Source of the DNA: Paenibacillus nasutitermitis
GTDB taxonomy: Bacteria > Bacillota > Bacilli > Paenibacillales > Paenibacillaceae
Direction of reading: 5' to 3'
NCBI RefSeq assembly: GCF_014641075.1
Contig: NZ_BMHP01000001.1
Coordinates: 1,756,171-1,820,170 of the forward strand
Length of the DNA: 64,000 bases
The notes below the pieces were generated by a model. The model had not been told where the DNA came from. It ran no database searches and saw only the letters and a list, made by a program, of their open reading frames with translations. The position numbers and the translations under genes were made by a program. Shown here in pieces: positions 35,172 through 44,571 of the stretch (position 1 is the stretch's first letter; every line of letters begins with the position of its first letter).

Positions 35172-36649
35172 TGGCCTTCTTCTCCTTCCCGGTCACGATC
35201 AATCGTATTCAGGCTTTTAGGTCTCTTCTTTAATAAAGTCCACGGTACTCGCAGAAAAGAACTGGCCACTTCATGCAATCTGAGTGGGGACAACGGCGCC
35301 AGATAATTTACGCCGAACGAACGCAGACTGGACATATAGGCAATCATAATGATCACGCCAAGTATCAAACCGTACATCCCTAAAAAAGATGCCAGGAAGA
35401 AAAAAATCAACCGCAAAATACTGACCATGGTGCTTAGCGTTTGGTTGACCAATGTTACAGAGGACACAGCAGTAACTGCGCCTACGACCACGACGGAGGG
35501 CGATACCAGACCGGCTCGTATCGCAGCGTCGCCGATGATCAAAGCGCCGATGGAGGTCAGGGTTTGTCCGATCGAGCTGGGCAGCCGAACACCCGCTTCG
35601 CGGAAAATTTCCAGCAGCATCAACAGAATAAACATTTCCATTTGTGAGGAGAGAGGCAGACCCAGCCGTGAAATAGCGATGGTGGCCATCATCCGGAATG
35701 GTATCTGGTCGGGATGAAAGGCCACAAGGGATACCCAAATACCTGGCAAAAAGATGGAAATGAACAAACTGAAAATCCTGATGATCCGCGAAAAAGAAAT
35801 ATAAACATAGTTAAAATGTACATCTTCCGGCGATTTCATAATGTAGGTTAGTCCCGCAGGGCCGCTCAGAACCATCGGGATTCCGTCCACAATCAGAACA
35901 AACCGGCCCGCAAGCAAAGAGCTTACGATGTAATCAGGTCTCCCGGTAAAGTCCAGGAGAGGGAGGATCTTGAATTTGGAGCCAACCAGCATCTCTTCCA
36001 GTTGGTTAATGCTGTAGATGCCGTCCAAATGGATACTGTCCAGACGCTTGCGTAATTCATTTAACAACTTGGGTGAAATAATATCATACATATACAGGAG
36101 CCCGACTTTGGTCCTGGTTCTGACGCCGAGTGTATGGTATTCGACATGTAAAGAACGGCTTCGGATCCGTTTGCGGACCAAGGCGATATTCACCACAATA
36201 TCCTCGACGAAGCAATCTCTGGGACCTTTTATTGATATTTCCGTATTTGAATCGTTAGGCTGCCGTTGGGGACGGTTCGATAATCCCAACGAATAGAGGG
36301 CTTCTTCCTTGACAAATAAAAAGATTAAACTACCCTCGAACAGAATTTCATCCACTTTATCTGGCGATGATCCGTTCTCAAAAGATTGGATCGGGAGAAT
36401 CGTGGTTAATGGTGTCAATGGCTGCAGGAAATTGCCCTGTTTATCATAATGCTCTGCCAGCTTCGGAATAACAATCTTGTCAATTTCAATGTCGTCGCAT
36501 AGTCCATCAGCATAGGCTAGGATGACCCGTGTGTCTGCTTTTTCCCCAAAATCGAAGCTTCTGATACGTACGTCTTCCGATTCGGCGTATTGTGTTCTAA
36601 GCCGTTCCTCTGTCCAGACCTCATGACTCTTCTGAGATTGCATATTCAT
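35168..36649 (-). CDS. GerA-type spore germination protein (A subunit)
   Basis: A subunit of a germinant receptor, in the spore inner membrane. The 493-residue protein has a large hydrophilic N-terminal domain (~1-250), then about five to six membrane helices (FSLFISIFLPGIWVSLVAFHPDQIP, MEMFILLMLLEIFREAGVRLPSSIGQTLTSIGALIIGDAAIRAG in pieces), the highly conserved GerA core. ATG 36649 overlaps the GerB stop as ATGA and has AAGGAGG upstream; a longer in-frame start inside gerB lacks support. Likely made under SigG in the forespore (family knowledge). Confidence 0.92.
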   Translation of the reverse strand: MNMQSQKSHEVWTEERLRTQYAESEDVRIRSFDFGEKADTRVILAYADGLCDDIEIDKIVIPKLAEHYDKQGNFLQPLTPLTTILPIQSFENGSSPDKVDEILFEGSLIFLFVKEEALYSLGLSNRPQRQPNDSNTEISIKGPRDCFVEDIVVNIALVRKRIRSRSLHVEYHTLGVRTRTKVGLLYMYDIISPKLLNELRKRLDSIHLDGIYSINQLEEMLVGSKFKILPLLDFTGRPDYIVSSLLAGRFVLIVDGIPMVLSGPAGLTYIMKSPEDVHFNYVYISFSRIIRIFSLFISIFLPGIWVSLVAFHPDQIPFRMMATIAISRLGLPLSSQMEMFILLMLLEIFREAGVRLPSSIGQTLTSIGALIIGDAAIRAGLVSPSVVVVGAVTAVSSVTLVNQTLSTMVSILRLIFFFLASFLGMYGLILGVIIMIAYMSSLRSFGVNYLAPLSPLRLHEVASSFLRVPWTLLKKRPKSLNTIDRDREGEEGQ

Positions 36650-37740
36650 ACACTCCCCTCCTTGACAGGCTTGGAAAATAAGGCGATCAACATCCACAGG
36701 AAGGACAAGGCGAGCAGCACGGTTAACGAAATTGGCATGTAATAGCGGCTCAACCAGAGGAAAAAGATATACTCATTAATGGGAAACAGAGACCAGGTAA
36801 GATAACTCAGCATAATCCCGACAATGACCCAGAGGCGGGTACGAATTCTCTTGATTGGAAGAAGCTCGATAATCAAATAGACGGAGAGGCTGATCCGGAT
36901 ACAGGCGCCAGACAGCCATTGGAAAATGGAGAAGAAGTCTACGTGCTCGACATATTGTCCAATCTTAACGAGCCTCCATTGTTCATAAGGGGAGATCATC
37001 TGATTCGCGGCTTCAATAGGCCCGAACTCCGTTATGGCCCCCACAAGAGGGCCGACCGTGATGAGTGTAACAAAAACAGCGTAGATCACTACCGGCCAGG
37101 CGCGTATCTTGGTCTTGATCCGATGCTGCAGCGCTATAAGCACGATCAGTTCCACGAAGCCTCCCCCTGTATAGACCATACCTTTCAGTACGGGAGACCA
37201 CCCTTGTTCCAGCATAGGCTGAAGCAAATGATAATCCTTCATGGAGGAATTGGAAACAGCCACGAAGATACCGAGCACGACTACAATGGGGAGCAGGATG
37301 CCGGATAAAATAGCAATGACCCTCAGACCCCAAAGAGCCAGAATCGTGCAAATGACTACCAGCGCAACGACGAGCAGAAGCTCAGGACTTTGCGGCAAAT
37401 AGTTCGTTATATTCCATCGTGCCGTTTGAACGACTGTCGTTCCTCCTATCATGTACAAGATGATAATAAGAGGTGCAATCAGCAACCATGAAAGGGAAGG
37501 GTGCGTTTTGTCAGCCAACCAGGCATGCCACTTCTGCTGCCCGGATCTTTGGATAAGCCATACGAGCAGCAAACTCCAAACAATGAAAAGCGCTCCGGAA
37601 ACAAGGGCCGTAATCCATGCATCCCTGCCAGAGGCACCAAGGACCATGGGGTTGACAATTACATGTGTACAGAGGCCGTTCATTAATGAAAAAACCATAA
37701 AAACCTGCAGCATGCTGATTTTTGTTTTTCCCGTAGTCAT
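36646..37740 (-). CDS. GerB-type endospore germination permease (B subunit)
   Basis: B subunit of a germinant receptor, an APC-superfamily membrane protein that binds the germinant. Its 364 residues form about ten helices, starting with KISMLQVFMVFSLMNGLCTHVIVNP. In this operon the order is B-A-C, unlike the A-B-C or A-C-B of many Bacillus operons. The ribosome binding site (CCAGG) is weak, and no clear SigG promoter was identified upstream by eye. Confidence 0.92.
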   Translation of the reverse strand: MTTGKTKISMLQVFMVFSLMNGLCTHVIVNPMVLGASGRDAWITALVSGALFIVWSLLLVWLIQRSGQQKWHAWLADKTHPSLSWLLIAPLIIILYMIGGTTVVQTARWNITNYLPQSPELLLVVALVVICTILALWGLRVIAILSGILLPIVVVLGIFVAVSNSSMKDYHLLQPMLEQGWSPVLKGMVYTGGGFVELIVLIALQHRIKTKIRAWPVVIYAVFVTLITVGPLVGAITEFGPIEAANQMISPYEQWRLVKIGQYVEHVDFFSIFQWLSGACIRISLSVYLIIELLPIKRIRTRLWVIVGIMLSYLTWSLFPINEYIFFLWLSRYYMPISLTVLLALSFLWMLIALFSKPVKEGSV

Positions 37741-38002
37741 TTAGGCGTATACCTGGTGTATGGTCGCATCTTCATCACATTAGACCCTTTCATCCAACTT
37801 GAAAATTTCTTGCCCTTGGTGCAAGAGTAATCGTGGATATAGATGAAGATAGTATGGTTTTCCTGAGCTTCATTTATGCAGGAGAGGAGGGAGGAAATGG
37901 ATTAATGGATCGTGGGTGGAAAAAGATGAAACCGGAGCGATCATAAATGAGCCCAATTTGGTGAGTGATTAGTTTCTTCCCGGAATCGCGCTATAAATAC
38001 AC

Positions 38003-38049
38003 AAAAAAACCCGGATAACGTTGCCGCCATATGGCGTGACGTATCCGGG
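38003..38049 (-). terminator. Terminator of the cyo operon
   Basis: On the minus strand CCCGGATACGT pairs with ACGTTATCCGGG (one bulge), with an inner GCCATATGGC, followed by T7. Confidence 0.8.
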
Positions 38050-38069
38050 ATCTTTGTAAGCCAATTTTA

Positions 38070-38414
38070 TTAGTACATCTCGTTGTTCGCCATGATCCAA
38101 ACAGAACCTGCGATAATGGTGACAACAATGACCAGGCCGAAAATCAATGTCATCAGATTATAGCGCGGACCTTTCTCCTCACGCAGATGCATGAAGAAGA
38201 GAAGTTGAACCGCAAACTGCAGGATTGCCGCCCCAATCAACACGATCCTTGCTGATGTCCCTTCGAGCCATCCGTTCAGCACGACCATGAGCGGGATAAT
38301 GGTCAGGACAATGGAGAGGAGAAAACCGATCGTATAAGACTTCAACGAGCCATGTCCGCCTTCATGCCCGTGGCTGCAATGCGCTTCGTGTGTTCCGCCG
38401 CTGTGCTGGGCCAT
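38070..38414 (-). CDS. cyoD: Quinol oxidase subunit IV
   Basis: Small assembly subunit of a haem-copper quinol oxidase in the cell membrane. The 114-residue protein has a His-rich N-terminus (SGGTHEAHCSHGHEGGHGS) and three membrane helices (SYTIGFLLSIVLTIIPLMVV, IVLIGAAILQFAVQLLFFMHL, FGLVIVVTIIAGSVWIM). It starts two bases after the subunit III stop and ends the operon before a terminator. In E. coli CyoD helps CuB insertion into subunit I. Confidence 0.92.
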   Translation of the reverse strand: MAQHSGGTHEAHCSHGHEGGHGSLKSYTIGFLLSIVLTIIPLMVVLNGWLEGTSARIVLIGAAILQFAVQLLFFMHLREEKGPRYNLMTLIFGLVIVVTIIAGSVWIMANNEMY

Positions 38415-38415
38415 A

Positions 38416-39042
38416 TCACAACACCCCCATCAAATAGACGATCGTGAAGACGAAAATCCAGACAACGTCAAGAAAATGCCAGTAAAGACTTGTAATGTTA
38501 ACTTTGCGGCGCGTCACGGGCGTAATGCCGTGACGCGCAATTTGGATCATGATTCCGGCTATCCAGACAATACCGACCGTTACATGGATACCATGAGTGC
38601 CCACCAGCGTGAAGAAGCTGGAGAAGAAAGCACTGGTGCCGATCGTATAACCTTCGTTAACGAGTTTCATGAATTCTGCAACTTCAAGGCCGACAAAGGT
38701 CGCACCCAGAAGTATAGTGACGGCCAGCCAGCCGATCAAGCCCTTGCGGCTGCCTTTATTCATGGAGAGTACTGCTAGACCGCTCGTGAAGCTGCTGGTT
38801 AGCAAAATGAACGTTTCGACGATAATACCGGGCATCTCGAATATTTCTTTCGGTCCCGGTCCTCCTGCGTGATTGCCGTGAAGGACTACATAGGTAGCGA
38901 ACAATGTGGCAAATAGCACGCAGTCGGTGATCAGGAAGATCCAGAAGCCAAACTGACGGAGCTCCTCCTGATTGACATGCCCGTCTTGGCCATCTTTATG
39001 AGCGTGTACTTGGGATTGTGTATGATTGCCAGCCTGTGCCAT
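38416..39042 (-). CDS. cyoC: Quinol oxidase subunit III
   Basis: Subunit III of the quinol oxidase; 208 residues with five membrane helices (LRQFGFWIFLITDCVLFATLFATYVVL, ILLTSSFTSGLAVLSM, HGIHVTVGIVWIAGIMIQI, YWHFLDVVWIFVFTIVYLMGVL). The WHFLDVVWIFVF motif is standard. Its ATG overlaps the last base of the subunit I stop (TGATG), so translation is coupled. The N-terminal extension is rich in His and Gln. Confidence 0.93.
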   Translation of the reverse strand: MAQAGNHTQSQVHAHKDGQDGHVNQEELRQFGFWIFLITDCVLFATLFATYVVLHGNHAGGPGPKEIFEMPGIIVETFILLTSSFTSGLAVLSMNKGSRKGLIGWLAVTILLGATFVGLEVAEFMKLVNEGYTIGTSAFFSSFFTLVGTHGIHVTVGIVWIAGIMIQIARHGITPVTRRKVNITSLYWHFLDVVWIFVFTIVYLMGVL

Positions 39043-41012
39043 CAGGAAAACCTCCTAGCCGCAGCTTCCGTGCGTTTGATTTCGTCTACCGGAATATTAT
39101 ATTCGGTATTGTAATTGAATGAGTGCGCCAGCATCGTCGCCGCGACGCCGATAAAGCCGGGAATAGCAATCCACAGCCAATGAAATACAAGACCGAAGCC
39201 GACGAGGAACCAGCACACCGATTGGATGAATGGAATCGCCGAGTTTTTTGGATAATGAATCGGTTCGATCGGTGCTTGCGGAGTAGGCGCAAGGCCTGCA
39301 GCCAGCCGTTCTTTCTCTTCCCACAATGGCTCGCGGTCTGTAACGACCGGAATCACCGCGAAATTATACAGCGGAGCAGGGGAAGGGATCGACCATTCGA
39401 GCGTACGCCCGTTCCAAGGATCTCCCGTAGTATCCTTCTCCATAAACTTGATACTGTGGGCAATTTGCCAAACCTGGAACAAGAAGCCAAGCCCCATCAG
39501 GAAGCCGCCGATCGTCGAGGTGAAGTTGAGTCCCCACCAGCCGGTATCCCAGCCGTAGGTGCTGACACGCCGTGTCATTCCGTCAAGGCCGACAAAATAC
39601 TGCGGCATGAAGCAGACGTAGAAGCCGATATTCCAGATCCAGAATGCCCATTTGCCAAGCTTCTCATTGAGCTTGAAACCGAACATTTTCGGCCACCAGT
39701 AATAAAGGCCGGCGAAGTACCCGAAGGCGACGCCCCCGATAAGCACCTGATGGAAGTGGGCGATCAGGAAGTAGCTGTTATGGAACTGGAAGTCGGCCGG
39801 AGCGACAGACAACAGCACACCGGTCATGCCTCCAATGACAAAGCAGGGAATAAAAGCAATTGTCCAGAGCATTGGCGTCGAGAAGTTTATCCTTCCTCGA
39901 TACATGGTGAACAGCCAGTTGAAGATTTTAACCCCGGTAGGGATTGCTATTATCATTGTTGTGACAGCAAAGAAGGTATTGACATTCGCGCCGGAGCCCA
40001 TCGTAAAGAAGTGATGGAGCCATGTGAAGAATGACAGCAGACTGATAATCATCATGGCGAATACCATGGATTTATAGCCGAACAGCCGCTTCTTGGCGAA
40101 TGTCGAGACGATCTCCGAGAAGATACCGAAGGCAGGCAGAACCACGATATAAACCTCGGGATGTCCCCACATCCAGATCAGGTTGATATACATCATCGCA
40201 TTGCCTCCACCGTCCATGGTGAAGAAGTGGGCCCCGAGGAACCGGTCGAGGAACAGCAATGCAAGCGTAACGGTCAGAATGGGGAATGCGAAAATAATCG
40301 TAATGCAGCTCGTAAGTACGGACCACGTAAACATCGGTACTTTTGACCAGGTCATTCCTGGTGCGCGCATTTTAATAATGGTAACGATAAAGTTGATACC
40401 TGTCATCAGGGAGCCGATCCCCGAAATCTGAATCCCCCAAATATAGAAGTCCTGCCCAACGCCCGGACTACCCGTCAATTCAGAAAGTGGGGGATACGAC
40501 AGCCATCCTGCGTCTGGGGAGCCCCCAATAATGAACGACATATTGAACAGCATCGCACCAATGAAGAACAGCCAGAAACTTAGCGAGTTCAGGAATGGAA
40601 ACGCGACATCGCGCGCGCCAATCTGAAGCGGCACTGCAATGTTGAACAGTCCAAACATCAGCGGCATCGCCATGAACAAAATCATAATAACGCCATGTGT
40701 CGTGAATACTTGATTATAATGCTCCGGAGTCAGGAATTCCATATCCGGAAAGGCGAGCTGCGTCCGCATCATCAGCGCATCGACGCCGCCGCGGAAGAGC
40801 ATCAGCAAGGAGGCGATAATGTACATGATGCCTACCTTCTTGTGATCGACGGTAGTCAGCCATTCACGCCAAAGCCAGCCCCACTTCTTAAAGGCCGTTA
40901 GGACAAATATGATAGCGATTGTCGTCATGGCGATCGCCACATCCGCTCCGTATATAAGCGGATCGCCTGTCACGAAGAACCAGGACAGAAAGTCTTTGAT
41001 CTTCTCAAACAT
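39042..41012 (-). CDS. cyoB: Quinol oxidase subunit I (haem-copper core)
   Basis: Catalytic subunit that reduces O2 to water and pumps protons. The 656 residues align with E. coli CyoB with almost no offset: low-spin haem ligands H106 and H421, high-spin haem ligand H419, CuB ligands H284, H333 and H334, cross-link Tyr288, K-channel Lys362 and D-channel Asp135. Quinol-site residues Arg74 and Asp78 (equivalent to R71/D75), His98 and Gln101 are present, so the donor is a quinol; menaquinol is expected in Firmicutes. AAAGGAGG precedes the ATG. The gene order A-B-C-D is that of cyo/qox operons. Confidence 0.96.
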   Translation of the reverse strand: MFEKIKDFLSWFFVTGDPLIYGADVAIAMTTIAIIFVLTAFKKWGWLWREWLTTVDHKKVGIMYIIASLLMLFRGGVDALMMRTQLAFPDMEFLTPEHYNQVFTTHGVIMILFMAMPLMFGLFNIAVPLQIGARDVAFPFLNSLSFWLFFIGAMLFNMSFIIGGSPDAGWLSYPPLSELTGSPGVGQDFYIWGIQISGIGSLMTGINFIVTIIKMRAPGMTWSKVPMFTWSVLTSCITIIFAFPILTVTLALLFLDRFLGAHFFTMDGGGNAMMYINLIWMWGHPEVYIVVLPAFGIFSEIVSTFAKKRLFGYKSMVFAMMIISLLSFFTWLHHFFTMGSGANVNTFFAVTTMIIAIPTGVKIFNWLFTMYRGRINFSTPMLWTIAFIPCFVIGGMTGVLLSVAPADFQFHNSYFLIAHFHQVLIGGVAFGYFAGLYYWWPKMFGFKLNEKLGKWAFWIWNIGFYVCFMPQYFVGLDGMTRRVSTYGWDTGWWGLNFTSTIGGFLMGLGFLFQVWQIAHSIKFMEKDTTGDPWNGRTLEWSIPSPAPLYNFAVIPVVTDREPLWEEKERLAAGLAPTPQAPIEPIHYPKNSAIPFIQSVCWFLVGFGLVFHWLWIAIPGFIGVAATMLAHSFNYNTEYNIPVDEIKRTEAAARRFS

Positions 41013-41032
41013 AAGGTTAGGTGCCTCCTTTT

Positions 41033-42082
41033 CTAGTGATTATGCCCCGTATCCGCGGCACCGGTATCTTCGTGATTCATATCCATATCCATTTCTTCCA
41101 TGCCAGAACCTGAGTCTACATTGTCCTTCAGGTTGAGATCAGGCACAGGCTGACTTCCCCCGTTCTCGCGCTCCTTATGCAAATCGCTGAGCGTCGTCGC
41201 TTTGCGCCCGAGGCCGCCTTCAGCACCGCGATTCATTGAATAATCATGAACGATCCGGTGGAATAAGCCGTCGGAGATAGAACCATATGTTACTATTGGC
41301 GAAGTCCCAGGCTTCACCAGCTGCTGATAAGCTTCATCTGTCAGCGCGCCGCCTTTTGACTTGACTTCATTTATCCAGCCATCGAATTCATCTTGAGTGA
41401 CGGCTTTCGTCGTAAAGGCCATCTTGGCAAATTCGCGTCCCGTGAAATTCGCACCGGTACCGAAATAATCGCCAACCTCATCGGCCTGCAGATGCAGTGT
41501 CGTCGCCATGCCCGACATCGTATAAATCATGCCACCCAGCTGTGGAACCCAGAAGGAGTTCATCGGTCCATCCGAGGTCAGGTCAAACTTGACAGGCGTG
41601 TTCTCGGGAATAACGAGTGTATTGATTGTCGCAATGCCTTGATCGGGATATTGAAACAGCCATTTCCAATCCAGCGAAGTCACTTGCACCGTTATTGGAG
41701 CATTGTCCGATTTGAGCGGCTTGGCCGGATCCAGCCTGTGCGTATAAATTCCGGTTACGATTGCCAGAATTACAATGGCGACAATAGGAATACCCCACCA
41801 GATCGTCTCAAGCTTGGTGCTGTGCTCCCATTTAGGCTGGTAGGCCGCTTTGTTCCCCGGCTTATCCCGGTATCGCCATATGATCCAGGCGGTAATGGCG
41901 AACACCGGAACCGCGATGACGAGACACAGCAGCATAGTAAAAACAATCAGATCGCGCTGCTGCTCGCCGACCGGCCCTTTTGGGTCGAATACGACCATGG
42001 ATGTACAACCGGAAGCCAGGACCGGTACTGCGGTCAGCACGCCGGCAACGGCAAGACGCCGCAAACCTTTCGCTACGTTCAT
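41033..42082 (-). CDS. cyoA: Quinol oxidase subunit II, lipoprotein
   Basis: Subunit II of the oxidase: signal peptide with lipobox VLASGC (~26), two membrane helices, and a cupredoxin domain outside the cell. The CuA ligands (CxxxC and His) of cytochrome c oxidases are missing, as in quinol oxidases. A COX_ARM region follows (FTGREFAKMAFTTKAVTQDEFDGWI). The C-terminus is a Met/Asp/His-rich tail (GMEEMDMDMNHEDTG...GHNH), similar in character to the tail of E. coli CyoA. ATG 42082 is chosen since it gives a canonical signal peptide and GGGAG lies nine bases upstream; two longer starts exist. Confidence 0.92.
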   Translation of the reverse strand: MNVAKGLRRLAVAGVLTAVPVLASGCTSMVVFDPKGPVGEQQRDLIVFTMLLCLVIAVPVFAITAWIIWRYRDKPGNKAAYQPKWEHSTKLETIWWGIPIVAIVILAIVTGIYTHRLDPAKPLKSDNAPITVQVTSLDWKWLFQYPDQGIATINTLVIPENTPVKFDLTSDGPMNSFWVPQLGGMIYTMSGMATTLHLQADEVGDYFGTGANFTGREFAKMAFTTKAVTQDEFDGWINEVKSKGGALTDEAYQQLVKPGTSPIVTYGSISDGLFHRIVHDYSMNRGAEGGLGRKATTLSDLHKERENGGSQPVPDLNLKDNVDSGSGMEEMDMDMNHEDTGAADTGHNH

Positions 42083-42226
42083 CTCTCTCATCTCCCAACA
42101 TTCCAATCTTATCGGCAAGAACGGGCCCCCGATATGAGAAATCTCACACTTTCACTAAACCCTTGTGAAAATAATAACATGTTCCTTTTGTTTCGTATCG
42201 GGTGTTAACAAAGGCGTCATCAGACA

Positions 42227-42262
42227 GTCGAAATTTCGTAATATTTCGTTCAAAATTTCGAC
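42227..42262. promoter_or_regulatory. Inverted repeat with three TTTCG direct repeats upstream of cyoA
   Basis: GTCGAAATTT (42227-42236) and AAATTTCGAC (42253-42262) form a perfect 10-bp inverted repeat with a 16-base gap; ATATTTCG sits in the gap, giving three ATTTCG copies at roughly 10-11 base intervals. It is about 145 bases before cyoA, where an activator or redox regulator could bind. Regulator unknown. Confidence 0.4.
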
Positions 42263-42365
42263 GTAATTAGACCTTAAAATCATTACCCATTTACCATTCA
42301 AACGAAAAGGGAAGTGCAAGCCGTCTACGGGTATAGGAAGATATCCGGTAGTCAGTCAAACATAG

Positions 42366-42397
42366 AAAAAGGCTGCTTCCGCTTGGAAGCAACCTTT
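42366..42397 (-). terminator. Terminator of the 86-residue membrane protein gene
   Basis: On the minus strand AAAGGTTGCTTCC pairs with GGAAGCAGCCTTTTTC around a short loop, ending in T5. Confidence 0.75.
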
Positions 42398-42411
42398 AAG
42401 GGACGCTTGTT

Positions 42412-42672
42412 TTAGTAATCATTTTCCGTTTCGGACTTCCGTTTGTGAACAAGGTTCATAGCGGTACCGATTGTGTACGTGAACACGCTGCCTACCAGAA
42501 ATCCGATGCCCAACATCAGGAGCATGTTGCTGTCGCTAAAGTGACTGATATTGACCAGACACAAGACAACGCCTGCGCAAAGAGCGACCCAAGAGGCGAT
42601 GTGCATGGCGAGAAACAACGATTTACCTTCCTGTGCTGTCTGCCGCTCCACGACTGCTGTTTTTGTTGACAT
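42412..42672 (-). CDS. Small membrane protein of unknown function
   Basis: An 86-residue protein with two membrane helices (AMHIASWVALCAGVVLCLVNI and MLLMLGIGFLVGSVFTYTIG) separated by a short polar turn, and charged ends. GAGGAAGTG precedes the ATG. It has its own terminator and lies directly upstream of cyoABCD in the same direction, so it may be linked to respiration, but I do not recognise the family. Confidence 0.7.
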   Translation of the reverse strand: MSTKTAVVERQTAQEGKSLFLAMHIASWVALCAGVVLCLVNISHFSDSNMLLMLGIGFLVGSVFTYTIGTAMNLVHKRKSETENDY

Positions 42673-42839
42673 GTTATATTCACTTCCTCAATGAAATTGT
42701 TAAGACTGACAAAATACTTATTCCTTATTATAACACAAAAAAAGCGTTTGCGTTCAAAAAACGTTCAAATTTTGATCATAAAACAGACACTTTCTTATAG
42801 AGGCATCTGAATGTTTTTAACCCTTTGAGGGAACGGTGA

Positions 42840-43076
42840 ATCCCATTCCAAAGCGGTTCAACGGCATCCGCAAGGATTGATTATGGACTTCCAGAAGAAA
42901 CAGGAGCAATTGAAACCACGGATGGAAATGATTTAAGAATAAGACTGGCAGCGGGAAGGGAAACCAATTTCGGATGCAAGGCGTGGGGAAAAGGTGAAAC
43001 GCTCATATGGGCCGTAGATTGTGGACAGGAAAGAGAACTTGAGATTGATATTCTGTCTGTTTCTTCCAATAATTAG
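42840..43076 (+). pseudogene. Orphan C-terminal coding fragment
   Basis: A 78-codon open frame following a TGA and without a start codon. It reads GSTASARIDYGLPEETGAIE, then TTDGNDLRIRLAAGRETNFG, then CKAWGKGETLIWAVDCG and a short tail, which is protein-like and has good codon use. A possible ATG at 42882 behind AAGG is in another frame and closes after 21 codons. It is probably the end of a deleted or frameshifted gene. Family not recognised. Confidence 0.35.
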
Positions 43077-43110
43077 GACTACCATCCAACACGTTTTTTT
43101 CATGCAGAAA

Positions 43111-43150
43111 ATGGCAGCCGGCAATGTGCAAACACATCGCAGGCTGCCAT
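43111..43150. terminator. Bidirectional hairpin between the fragment and the beta-propeller gene
   Basis: ATGGCAGCC pairs with GGCTGCCAT, with an inner ATGTG/CACAT. T-rich flanks are modest. It separates converging transcripts. Confidence 0.55.
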
Positions 43151-43197
43151 TCTCATTAGCAAGTGATTAGAAAACTTGGCAAGCGGCGGACAACGGG

Positions 43198-44571
43198 CTA
43201 CTTTCCGATACTTGCCGCCATTCCTACGGGAAGTTTCACTGCGGACAATATCCCTCCGGAACGGATATAAATCATATTTCCTGATTTCAGCGTCGGGTTG
43301 AAATCGCGGAAACCTGTTTTCACGCTGAAAACGGGTTTTGAGGCTGTGAAGTCATAAGCGTCCAGTGTGCCGTCAGCTCGCGCAACGAACAGCCCATTAC
43401 CGTACAAATCTGTCTGCACCGGCTGTATGCCTGCAGGGAATTGGATGGTTTGGCCGTTTATCGTCTTCAATGCAAGGATAGAACGGTCATGCAGATTCTG
43501 ATAGAGCAATCTTCCTTCATGAACGTTATAGAGCGGCTGGTAATCCCGAGGATTCGGGGCGTTCCACCGTTGGATGGCTTTTCCATCCTTGCTATAAGCG
43601 GAGAAATTATATTTCGCGACCGCTTGATCCTGATAAATATAAAGATCTTCGCCATCCAGGAATGCCGACCCGTGAGCGCCCCCGAACTGATATTGACCGA
43701 TAACTTCTGGCTGGGCTGTCCATTTGTAGACCCGCTCACCCTTCTTTACGCCGGTTTTCAGGTTTATAACGGCGATATGCAGGCTTTTCTTGACAGAGTC
43801 TTCTTCGCCGATCATGAATAAATCCATGACCGAATAAACTAGACCTTCCTTCACGACAAGCGGGGACTGCTGGCGGAATGAGGTCCACAGCTGCTTGCCA
43901 GTCTTGACGTCGTAAGCGTTGATCTGATTGGATGACAATGCGCCTTGGACATTATAGCTGCGAAGCACGACGCCATCGCTTACCAATATATCGGTCAACC
44001 CGCTGGAATAGGACCCGTCAGTCTCCGTTTTTTTCCAGCGGAGCTTGCCGGTTTCGCGTTCCAGAGCGAATAACGTCAGATTTTGCGTGACATAAATAGT
44101 ATCGCCGATCGGCTGGATGCTGTCCGCTTTATCTGCGTGAATATCCGCCGCCCACTTTTTGTTTCCGTTATCCTTGATGGCCAGGATGGCCCCATCCTTC
44201 GATAGTCCATAAACTACCTTTTGGTCATATGCCAGTACCGGTTTCAATCCTGCACCATATTTCCACAGGTTTTTTCCACTTGTACCGTCATAAGCAGCGA
44301 GCTTACCGCCAGCCACGAGTGCAAAAACCCGGCCATCTTCAGCAAGCGCCGAAGTGACGCTCATCCCGTACTGATCAAATTTAGCCAGCGGTACGCTCCA
44401 CAACGGTTTAACCGCAGGTGCGGACACAGCTCCGTATATCGGAGTCGAGCTATTAATAACCGGCTTCTCGGCGTGGACCGCTGAAGTCCCCGTTAATCCG
44501 GAAGCCAGAAGGGCAGCTGTAACACTAAGCATCGCGATTTTTTTGAATGACGTTGAGCTGTTGGTAAGCAT
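43198..44571 (-). CDS. Secreted PQQ-like beta-propeller repeat protein
   Basis: A 457-residue exported protein. A signal peptide (FKKIAMLSVTAALLASGLTGTSAVHA) precedes repeated blades with the PQQ/Trp-docking pattern AxDxxTGKxLW: AYDGTSGKNLWKY, AIKDNGNKKWAAD, ALERETGKLRWKK, AYDVKTGKQLWTS. There is no dehydrogenase catalytic region, so it is a propeller scaffold or sensor rather than a quinoprotein enzyme. ATG 44571 gives a good signal peptide and AAAGGATGG lies upstream; an alternative ATG at 44601 is possible. Function unknown; a cell-wall or surface role is likely. Confidence 0.78.
   Translation of the reverse strand: MLTNSSTSFKKIAMLSVTAALLASGLTGTSAVHAEKPVINSSTPIYGAVSAPAVKPLWSVPLAKFDQYGMSVTSALAEDGRVFALVAGGKLAAYDGTSGKNLWKYGAGLKPVLAYDQKVVYGLSKDGAILAIKDNGNKKWAADIHADKADSIQPIGDTIYVTQNLTLFALERETGKLRWKKTETDGSYSSGLTDILVSDGVVLRSYNVQGALSSNQINAYDVKTGKQLWTSFRQQSPLVVKEGLVYSVMDLFMIGEEDSVKKSLHIAVINLKTGVKKGERVYKWTAQPEVIGQYQFGGAHGSAFLDGEDLYIYQDQAVAKYNFSAYSKDGKAIQRWNAPNPRDYQPLYNVHEGRLLYQNLHDRSILALKTINGQTIQFPAGIQPVQTDLYGNGLFVARADGTLDAYDFTASKPVFSVKTGFRDFNPTLKSGNMIYIRSGGILSAVKLPVGMAASIGK

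Noticed and set aside
39123..40034. Plus-strand open frame of 303 codons
   Set aside because: Antisense to cyoB; charged and repetitive composition, no start signals.
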